DNA of 7,113 bases, taken from the NCBI GenBank assembly GCA_029884515.1, contig JAOUHR010000094.1, positions 1 to 7,113 of the forward strand. Reading direction: 5' to 3'. Position 1 is the stretch's first letter, and every line of letters begins with the position of its first letter. The notes under the pieces are model-generated. The model did not search any database and was not told the DNA's origin. It saw only the letters and a list, made by a program, of their open reading frames with translations. The position numbers and the translations under genes are program-made. This document shows positions 1-5,599 of this stretch, piece after piece. The stretch comes from Gemmatimonadota bacterium. Lineage in GTDB: Bacteria; Gemmatimonadota; Gemmatimonadetes; Gemmatimonadales; Gemmatimonadaceae.

Positions 1-1
1 C

Positions 2-91
2 GGCCAGCACCTCACGGCGCTCGGCTCCTCGAGTGTGCTGGCGGGAAACGCCGCGATGCACGCCTGGCTCGGCAACGCGGTCCGAGGATGA
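2..91 (+). CDS. C-terminal end of an unidentified protein (partial, 5' end outside window)
   Basis: An open frame enters from the left edge and ends at TGA 89-91, giving 29 residues that finish ...AAMHAWLGNAVRG. Nearly all codons in this frame end in G or C, as in the definite genes of this window. The competing frame, which ends at 106-108, lacks that bias, so this frame is preferred. Too little remains to name the family, and the tail does not look like the usual C-terminus of HutI, HutH or HutU. It lies 63 bases upstream of ftcD on the same strand, so the two may share a transcript. It could still be a non-coding read-through of a high-GC region. Confidence 0.5.
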   Translation, partial: GQHLTALGSSSVLAGNAAMHAWLGNAVRG

Positions 92-154
92 GGGGGACGA
101 GGACGTGAGGTAGATTCCCTCATACCGCACACCTCACACCTCCCACCCGCCGTC
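92..154 (+). promoter_or_regulatory. Leader of ftcD: weak hairpin followed by a G-free CA/CT-rich stretch, no Shine-Dalgarno
   Basis: Bases 106-110 (TGAGG) and 118-122 (CCTCA) can pair around a 7-base loop. Bases 128-149 contain almost no G and include a tandem 7-mer, CACACCT, at 128-134 and 135-141, followed by CCCACCC. No purine-rich ribosome binding site precedes ATG 155. The stretch instead contains CACCTCC, which resembles the anti-Shine-Dalgarno sequence itself. Initiation therefore probably relies on an unstructured leader or on coupling to the upstream gene. TAGATT at 111-116 is a poor match to a -10 box with no credible -35, so I do not call a promoter. Confidence 0.3.
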
Positions 155-1675
155 ATGTCGTCCCTCGTCGAATGCGTCCCCAACTTCTCCGAAGGCCGTC
201 GCCCTGAGGTGATCGCCGCGATCCGCGACGCGATCGCCGCCGTGGACGGCACGGTCATCCTCGACGTCTCCTCCGACGCCTCGCACAACCGCACGGTGGT
301 GACCTTCGTCGCGCCCGTCACGAGCGCCGCGACCGCCGCCTATGCGGGCATCGCCAAGGCCGCCGAGCTGATCGACCTGAACAGGCACGAGGGCGAACAC
401 CCCAGGATCGGCGCCACCGACGTCTGCCCCTTCATCCCGCTCGAGGGCACGTCCATGGAGGACTGCATCGTCCTCGCGCGCACCCTGGGTGCGCGCGTGG
501 GGAAGGAACTCGCGATCCCGGTCTTCTTATATGAAAGGGCCGCCTCGCGCCCGGACCGCGTCAACCTGGCCGACATCCGGCGCGGGGAGTTCGAGCAGGC
601 GAAGGTGGAGCTCGGCACGAACGCCAACCGCGTCCCGGACTTCGGCCCGAACGCGATCCACCCCACCGCGGGCGCCACGGTCATCGGCGCGCGCCCCTCG
701 CTCGTCGCCTTCAACGTGTACCTCGGCGGGCGGGAGAACCTCCCCGTGGCCAAGGCCGTCGCCAAGGCGGTGCGGGGCTCCTCCGGCGGCTTGAAGGGCG
801 TGAAGGGTCTCGGCCTCGAAGTGGACGGCCAGGCGCAGGTCTCGATGAACCTCGTCGACCTCGATGCGACCCCACTCCATCGCGCCTTCGAGATGGTGAA
901 GATGGAGGCCGAGGGCCTGGGCGTGACGCCCACCTGGAGCGAGATCGTCGGCCTCGTGCCGGAGCGCGCACTCTTCGAGACCGCGGCTCGGCACCTGCGG
1001 TGGCGCACCTACACGCCCGAGCTGGTGCTCGAGCGCCAGGTGCGGTCCGCCGCGGCCGGAGGCGAGTCGCTGGCCGGGTTCGTCTCCAGCGTCGCCTCCT
1101 CCGCCCCGGTTCCCGGCGGCGGATCCGTGGTGGCGCTCGCGGGATCGATGGCCGCCGCCCTCGCCCAGATGGTCGCGGGGCTCACGGTCGGCCGGAAGAA
1201 GTACGCCGCCGTGGACGCCGAGATGAAGGAACTCGGACTGCAGGCCGCGCATCTCGTGCGCCGGCTCAGTGAGCTCAAGGACGAGGACGCGGCGGCGTAC
1301 GCGCTCGTGAGCGATGCCTACAAGCTCCCGAAGGCGACGCCCGACGAGGTGGCGCGGCGCGACAGCGCGATCCAGGCCGCCCTGATGAAGGCCGCCGAGG
1401 TCCCGCTCGATACGGCGCGGCAGTGTGCGCAGGTCGCCGCGCTCGCGGCGACCTGCGCCGAGAAGGGAAACACCAATGCCGCGAGCGACGCGGGCGTGGC
1501 CGCACTCCTCGCCGAGGCTGCCTGCCGCGGCGCCGCATACAACGTGCGGATCAACGTGGGTGCGATGCCGGACAAGTCGAAGGGCGCAGCGGTGGCGAAG
1601 GAGGTGGCACAGCATGTGTCGGCGTGCGCGGCGTCTGTGAAGCGCGCGACCGAGGCGGTGGAACGACAGATGTGA
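155..1675 (+). CDS. ftcD: Bifunctional glutamate formimidoyltransferase / formimidoyltetrahydrofolate cyclodeaminase
   Basis: The enzyme moves the formimidoyl group of N-formimidoyl-L-glutamate, from histidine breakdown, to tetrahydrofolate. It then deaminates the product to 5,10-methenyl-THF and ammonia, in the cytoplasm. The 506 residues align along most of mammalian FTCD (541 residues). The N-terminus has LVECVPNFSEG (4-14), HEGEHPRIGATDVCPFIP (78-95) and PDFGPN (161-166). His82 in EHPRIG matches the catalytic histidine known in the mammalian enzyme. From about residue 300 a cyclodeaminase domain begins, with VPGGGSVVALAGSMAAALAQMV (319-340, split here by position only) as its glycine-rich signature and Asp445 in AASDAGVAAL at the position of the mammalian catalytic Asp. 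The linker between domains is shorter than in mammals, accounting for the length difference. ATG 155 is chosen because homology starts at residue 2-4. A lone TTA-TAT-GAA-AGG codon cluster (527-538) is unusual for this GC-rich gene. Confidence 0.96.
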   Translation: MSSLVECVPNFSEGRRPEVIAAIRDAIAAVDGTVILDVSSDASHNRTVVTFVAPVTSAATAAYAGIAKAAELIDLNRHEGEHPRIGATDVCPFIPLEGTSMEDCIVLARTLGARVGKELAIPVFLYERAASRPDRVNLADIRRGEFEQAKVELGTNANRVPDFGPNAIHPTAGATVIGARPSLVAFNVYLGGRENLPVAKAVAKAVRGSSGGLKGVKGLGLEVDGQAQVSMNLVDLDATPLHRAFEMVKMEAEGLGVTPTWSEIVGLVPERALFETAARHLRWRTYTPELVLERQVRSAAAGGESLAGFVSSVASSAPVPGGGSVVALAGSMAAALAQMVAGLTVGRKKYAAVDAEMKELGLQAAHLVRRLSELKDEDAAAYALVSDAYKLPKATPDEVARRDSAIQAALMKAAEVPLDTARQCAQVAALAATCAEKGNTNAASDAGVAALLAEAACRGAAYNVRINVGAMPDKSKGAAVAKEVAQHVSACAASVKRATEAVERQM

Positions 1676-1681
1676 CTTGGG

Positions 1682-1703
1682 CGCCGGTGCGGGAGACCCG
1701 GCG
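1682..1703. terminator. Candidate hairpin between convergent ftcD and CHAT genes
   Basis: CGCCGG at 1682-1687 pairs perfectly with CCGGCG at 1698-1703 around a 10-base loop. It falls in the 40-base gap between the ftcD stop and the stop of the minus-strand CHAT gene, where a shared terminator would be expected. An alternative 4-bp stem (1690-1693 with 1697-1700) competes with it. Neither strand has a T-tract after the stem, so it is not a classic intrinsic terminator, and chance pairing is common at this GC content. Confidence 0.3.
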
Positions 1704-1715
1704 AAACGGCGAGTG

Positions 1716-4346
1716 CTACTCCCCGACGAGAATGAACGGCGCCCAGTAGGCCGGGTGCGTTCTGGGACTCCGGGTCAACCACCGTCGCCGGACGGCCTGC
1801 AGGGCCTCCGCCGGAGCGGCGCCGCCGTGCAGTTCCTGATAGAACTCGTCCATGAAGAGCGCGGTCGCCCGGTCGTCGACACGCCAGAGGGTGACCAGCA
1901 CCGCCGCGGCACCTGCGGCGAGGAACGCGTGCGGCAGGCCGATCACCCCCTCGCCTCGGACCCGCAATCCCAGCGCGGACTCGCAGGCCGAGAGCGTGAC
2001 GAGGTCGGCGTGAACGTCGAGGGCACGGATGCGTGCGAGGTCGAGCGTGCCGCCGGAGAGCAGCACGCGGGTCTCCTCCGGATGGCGATCGTTCACCTCG
2101 GCGTGCGCCGCGATGTGCAGGTAACGGTACCGTGAGGGCTCGAGCGAGAGCCATCGATCGAGCGATGCTCGGCGCCCAACGAGGAGGTCGGCCCCCGCCG
2201 GCAGGAACAACTCGTACGCGGCGCGCGCCTCGAGCTCCGCGAACGGCAGGGACGCGCCGACCGGATTGCCGACGGCGAGCAATGCGCGCGGCCATGCGGC
2301 CTCTGGGCGACGACGCGAGAGCGCGAGGAGCACCGACGCCGAAGGGCCATACGAGATCCGTGTGCTGGCGCCCAGCGGCAGGCTGTCACCCGGTGCCAGG
2401 AGCGCCTCGAACGGCAGGTGGGCCAGCAAGCCGTCGGGAACGATCAGCAGCTCACGCGTATCCGCGACGTCGAGCGGACCGAGCAACGTCGTCCACAGGT
2501 GTCGCGCCGGCACGGTCCAGTCCGACGCACCGCTGGATTCGAGCGACGCGCGCAGGAAATCCACGAGGACGCCGACGGAGTCGCTGCTGCCGATCCGCGC
2601 CGCGCGCAGGTCCCCACGGGTGACACGCCACCCGTAGACCGCGTGCTCACCCCAGAAGTACGTCACGAGCGCACGGTCCGGCGACAACAAGCCGGGGGAG
2701 AGCGCGCCGAGCGGCGCAGGACTCGGGTAGCGCGCCGCACCGGCGGGATCGCGGTCGCGCTCCGTGTCCTCGAGTGCCGCCAGCGAGTCGATCGTGGCGG
2801 CGATGCGGACGTCGAGTCCCGCGCGCTGCTCCGGCGTGCGTGCGGCCGCCCGCTCTTCCGCCAGCACACGAACACGCTCCTTCAGTCCGTTCACGGGCGA
2901 GCGTTGCGCGCGCGAGGCATCGCGCTCGGCCATGAGCTCGAGGAGCATGCGCGCCTTGGCGCGTTCGGCGATCGCGAAGGCGCCTGCGGTGTCCCCGCGC
3001 GCCAGCGAGGTCCGGATCGCCCCCTCGTACACGCTCCAGTGCGGTTCGGCGACGCTCATCCGCAGGTCCCCCAGCTCGATCCGGCCGCGGGACGACTCGA
3101 GTGACTCGATCGCGTCCCGGTAATCCGCAACGGCCGCAGCCGTCCGTCCGAGTCGCTCCAGCGCCGCCGCCCGCACCTCGACGGCATCGAGCTGTGCCTC
3201 GAGGTCCCCGACGGAATCGGAGAGACCGACCGCCGCGTCGGCCCATCGCAGCGCCAGCGCCGGTCTCCCTCCCGCCAGCGCCGCTTCGGCCAGTCGCGTG
3301 CGGGAGAGCACCCGTTGCTCGCCGAACCCACCGTCGTCCGCCAGCCGCATGGCGGCGTCGAGATGCGGGATCGCTGCGGCAGCACGGCCCTCTGCGATCT
3401 CGACGCGCCCAAGGCCGAGGAGCGCCTCGATCCGGCCGTACGCGTAGCGCGTGGGCGTATTGGCGTCGAGCGATCGCTGGAACGCGGCACGCGCCGCCGG
3501 CAGGTTCCGTGTCGCGAAGTGAATGAGGCCGATGTCGTCGTTCCCCACCACGATACCCTGCACGTCGCTCAACGAATCGGCGTATCCCGTGATCAGTTCG
3601 CCGTACTGCAGTGCCTCGCCCATCTGTCCGGTCATGCGACGCAGGTTGGACATGTTCCCATTCAGGAGCATCGCGACGCGCGGGGACGGCAACGTGCGCG
3701 CCAGCGCGAGTCCCTCGAGCAACACGCGTTCCGCGTCGGAGAGCCGCGCCAGGTGCCGGTACTCCACGCCGAGGTTGTTGAGTCGCGTCGCCAGGAACTG
3801 TGGGGAACGCCGAAGCGATCGCTCCCCGGCCAACGCGGACTCGGCGTGGGCAGCCGCCAATCGGTAGCGACCGCTGAGCGAGTGGACCGTCGCGTGCACG
3901 CTCTGCGCGTCGACCACCAGCTCCGCGTCGCCGACGGCGCGCGCCCCCTCCAACGCGGCGGCGGCCTCCATCAACGCGGAATCGAGCTTTCCCTGCCGGT
4001 GGAGCAGCAGGACGCGGACATAGTGCGTGCGCGCTTCGCGGCGGCGGTCGCCGGTCGCCATCGCCCGCGCGTCGTCGAGTGCTACGCGCGCCGAGTCGAG
4101 CCGTCCCGTGCGGAGCAACATCTCCGCCCATCCCGCCTGCACGCGCCACCGCAAGTCGCCGTCGCTCGAATCCTGGAGCGAATCCCGGAGGGCGCGGAAG
4201 CGCGGAAGCGCCTCGGCGAAACGCCCTTCGATCCGCAGGCTGTCGGCAGAGACCAAGGGGCCCGTCCGCGATCCCGCGGGACCATCACAGCCCCCGAGGG
4301 CAACGAAGATCACAAGGAGCGGCAGCGCGCCGCGGCGGACGCTCAC
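1716..4346 (-). CDS. TPR-repeat lipoprotein with C-terminal CHAT (caspase-like) protease domain
   Basis: An 876-residue protein. Residues 1-20 are a lipoprotein signal peptide: basic MSVRR, hydrophobic core LPLLVIFVA, and lipobox LGGC with Cys20. Asp21 at +2 would favour inner-membrane retention under the enterobacterial Lol rule. Residues about 35-475 form roughly ten TPR-like helical pairs, for example around 70-97, 190-217, 269-294, 307-336 and 389-416. A charged, coiled-coil-like stretch follows at 485-530, then the CHAT domain at about 555-876. CHAT catalytic residues are present: His748 in YLHIAAHAE and Cys788 in LVTLSACES, followed by GEGVIGLPHAFLAAGA and VTLWRVDD, both typical of the family. 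The GTG start (4346-4344) overlaps the anti-sigma stop in GTGA with no Shine-Dalgarno, so translation is probably coupled. The substrate is unknown. CHAT proteins are usually cytoplasmic, so the lipobox is notable. Proteolytic activity is inferred from the dyad. Confidence 0.92.
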   Translation of the reverse strand: MSVRRGALPLLVIFVALGGCDGPAGSRTGPLVSADSLRIEGRFAEALPRFRALRDSLQDSSDGDLRWRVQAGWAEMLLRTGRLDSARVALDDARAMATGDRRREARTHYVRVLLLHRQGKLDSALMEAAAALEGARAVGDAELVVDAQSVHATVHSLSGRYRLAAAHAESALAGERSLRRSPQFLATRLNNLGVEYRHLARLSDAERVLLEGLALARTLPSPRVAMLLNGNMSNLRRMTGQMGEALQYGELITGYADSLSDVQGIVVGNDDIGLIHFATRNLPAARAAFQRSLDANTPTRYAYGRIEALLGLGRVEIAEGRAAAAIPHLDAAMRLADDGGFGEQRVLSRTRLAEAALAGGRPALALRWADAAVGLSDSVGDLEAQLDAVEVRAAALERLGRTAAAVADYRDAIESLESSRGRIELGDLRMSVAEPHWSVYEGAIRTSLARGDTAGAFAIAERAKARMLLELMAERDASRAQRSPVNGLKERVRVLAEERAAARTPEQRAGLDVRIAATIDSLAALEDTERDRDPAGAARYPSPAPLGALSPGLLSPDRALVTYFWGEHAVYGWRVTRGDLRAARIGSSDSVGVLVDFLRASLESSGASDWTVPARHLWTTLLGPLDVADTRELLIVPDGLLAHLPFEALLAPGDSLPLGASTRISYGPSASVLLALSRRRPEAAWPRALLAVGNPVGASLPFAELEARAAYELFLPAGADLLVGRRASLDRWLSLEPSRYRYLHIAAHAEVNDRHPEETRVLLSGGTLDLARIRALDVHADLVTLSACESALGLRVRGEGVIGLPHAFLAAGAAAVLVTLWRVDDRATALFMDEFYQELHGGAAPAEALQAVRRRWLTRSPRTHPAYWAPFILVGE

Positions 4347-4930
4347 GGCGGCGACAGCGGGGATGCCGCGGTGAGCGGCGACCGCCGGAGGGGCTGTCGC
4401 AGGCGGTCGATCGCCTGCACCTGCCAGAACATCGCACCGGTCCGCAGGGCGGGATCGAGCGAGTCGACCGCCACGGTGATCACGGTATCAGAGGTCTCCC
4501 GCTCGACCAGGGCATCGCCCGCTGCGCCGTGGAGCCGCACGAGGTACCGCTCCGCCCCCACCACCGGCGACCATGAGGCGGTGAGCGCACCCAACTCCGC
4601 GGAGGCGTGGACCTCGAGCGCGTCAGTGCCCCCTCGCATCGCGACGATCGTCGCCGCCGGCTCGCGCAGCGACCACAGCCCCGCCCCGGCCGCGACCACC
4701 AGCACAGCCGCAGCGGCGAGTCCCCAGGCGCGCCGGTTCACCCCCGTGCCCAGGATCCCGAACGCCGCCCGCGTCTCCATCGCGCGCTGCAGCGCCGGCC
4801 AGCAGCGGCCGCAGCCGATGAAGTGCTCTTCGTACGCGGCCGCGGTATCAGCGGTCAATCGACGGGCGAGATAGCCTGCGGCCACGTCGCGCGCGTCGAC
4901 TTCATCACAATCGAGGAGCCGTTCGGGCAT
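4343..4930 (-). CDS. Membrane anti-sigma factor: zinc-binding N-terminus, one TM helix, FN3-like periplasmic domain
   Basis: A 195-residue protein starting at ATG 4930. The N-terminus resembles the zinc-binding anti-sigma (ZAS/zf-HC2) domain: Cys8, then His36-x3-Cys40-x2-Cys43 in EEHFIGCGRCW. In characterised ZAS proteins this domain binds the sigma factor in the cytoplasm. One membrane helix covers about residues 68-88 (AWGLAAAAVLVVAAGAGLW). Residues about 103-195 look like a fibronectin-III-type beta domain, with LTASWSPVVGAERYLVRL (116-133), a central DTVITV, and MFWQVQAIDR (167-176). This domain would face the periplasm. The frame stays open upstream through the sigma gene, but homology and the gap to the sigma stop support ATG 4930. 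It sits 31 bases after the sigma gene and overlaps the CHAT gene by 4 bases. The partner sigma factor is inferred from adjacency. Confidence 0.88.
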   Translation of the reverse strand: MPERLLDCDEVDARDVAAGYLARRLTADTAAAYEEHFIGCGRCWPALQRAMETRAAFGILGTGVNRRAWGLAAAAVLVVAAGAGLWSLREPAATIVAMRGGTDALEVHASAELGALTASWSPVVGAERYLVRLHGAAGDALVERETSDTVITVAVDSLDPALRTGAMFWQVQAIDRLRQPLRRSPLTAASPLSPP

Positions 4931-4932
4931 GT

Positions 4933-4948
4933 CAGGAGGTCGCTCCTG
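4933..4948 (-). promoter_or_regulatory. Hairpin enclosing the ribosome binding site of the anti-sigma gene
   Basis: On the minus strand the sequence before ATG 4930 reads CAGGAG-CGAC-CTCCTG, a perfect 6-bp inverted repeat with a 4-base loop. It contains AGGAG, the only Shine-Dalgarno-like motif, about 12 bases from the start codon. If it forms, the site would be hidden until ribosomes finishing the sigma gene, whose stop is at 4962-4964, melt it. This would tie anti-sigma output to sigma translation. The geometry is seen; the function is inferred. Confidence 0.45.
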
Positions 4949-4961
4949 GCCTCTAGACGTT

Positions 4962-5528
4962 TCAGGTGTCTCGGTCATCCAGAAGTTGGGAGAGTCGTTT
5001 GAGGGCGCGGTGCTTGCGCACCCGGAGCGCACCCGGCGTGAGTCGCCACTCACGGGCGATGGCCTCGGGCTCCATATCCTCGAAGTACAGCTGTCGGAGG
5101 ATCTTGCGGTCATCTCCGGACAGCCGGAGGAGTGCGTGGCGCACTTCCCGTCGTCGCTCGGCCGCGATGAGGCCCGCGAGCGCGTCAGGCGGGTCCGCCT
5201 CGGGCCCCGCGGCCGCGAGGCGGCTGAGGCCGCGAGCTTCGCGGTCCGTCGAGCGATCGAGTTGCTGGCAGACATGCTGGGCGGTCCGAAAGATGAACCC
5301 GGGAAGTGCCGCTGGTTCGCGCACACGGTCGGCCGCGAGCGCTTCCCCGACGCGCCGCAGGGTCTCCTGGGCCACGTCGTCCGCCCCGTCCGTGCTCCCG
5401 AGGCGCCGAGCGGCGAACAGCCGGAGGCGCTCCCAATACTCCAACGCAAGGTCCGCGCCCGGCTCCGCCTGGCGCGGCGTGCCGGGAGCGGTTGGATCCC
5501 CGTCGGGTGCAACGTCCGGTTGCGTCAT
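4962..5528 (-). CDS. ECF-type RNA polymerase sigma factor (sigma-70 regions 2 and 4)
   Basis: A 188-residue protein that directs RNA polymerase to a specific promoter set. Region 2 spans about 27-97, with the core DDVAQETLRRV (50-60) and LPGFIFRTAQHVCQQLDR (75-92), equivalent to the usual DVVQETF and W/F-L-xxIAxN segments. Region 4 spans about 124-180, with LSGDDRKILRQLYFEDME and the helix-turn-helix EAIAREWRLTPGALRVRKHR (155-174). There is no region 1 or 3, as in ECF factors. Residues 1-25 are a Pro/Asp-rich, probably disordered extension. The frame is open to an ATG at 5609, but the extra 27 codons would cover a likely promoter (5553-5580). ATG 5528 also has GAGGG at 5536-5540, 7 bases upstream, so I choose it. 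First gene of the sigma/anti-sigma/CHAT operon. The exact ECF group cannot be assigned by eye. Confidence 0.9.
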   Translation of the reverse strand: MTQPDVAPDGDPTAPGTPRQAEPGADLALEYWERLRLFAARRLGSTDGADDVAQETLRRVGEALAADRVREPAALPGFIFRTAQHVCQQLDRSTDREARGLSRLAAAGPEADPPDALAGLIAAERRREVRHALLRLSGDDRKILRQLYFEDMEPEAIAREWRLTPGALRVRKHRALKRLSQLLDDRDT

Positions 5529-5552
5529 AGGGCGGCCCTCGCGGGCGAACCT

Positions 5553-5580
5553 ATTAGAGCCGGCGGCAAGGGGCAAGCAA
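5553..5580 (-). promoter_or_regulatory. Candidate housekeeping-type promoter of the sigma operon
   Basis: On the minus strand TTGCTT (5580-5575) and TCTAAT (5558-5553) are separated by 16 bases. TCTAAT matches the TATAAT -10 consensus at five of six positions and stands out in GC-rich surroundings. Transcription would start near 5546, leaving a leader of about 18 bases before ATG 5528. An 11-base near-perfect palindrome, AGGGCGGCCCT, lies at 5529-5539 over the ribosome binding site. No ECF-type GGAAC...CGTC pair is visible, so sigma autoregulation is not supported here. Confidence 0.45.
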
Positions 5581-5599
5581 CGCTGTAACGCCCGGACCC

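Noticed and set aside
527..1615. A 362-codon minus-strand open frame antisense to ftcD
   Set aside because: Its His/Arg-rich translation mirrors the GC-rich ftcD codons, and ftcD is unambiguous.
3315..4874. A 519-codon open frame on the plus strand, antisense to the CHAT and anti-sigma genes
   Set aside because: Its translation is Arg/Ala-rich without any recognisable domain, and it opposes two genes with clear family motifs. Long antisense open frames are expected at this GC content.
5547..5550. GAAC as the -35 element of an ECF-type promoter toward the lipoprotein gene
   Set aside because: The full GGAAC core and any CGTC-like -10 element at 16-17 bases are missing.
5584..5589. TGTAAC as a -10 box giving a nearly leaderless transcript for the surface lipoprotein
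   Set aside because: Only four of six positions match and no -35 element lies at the right distance.
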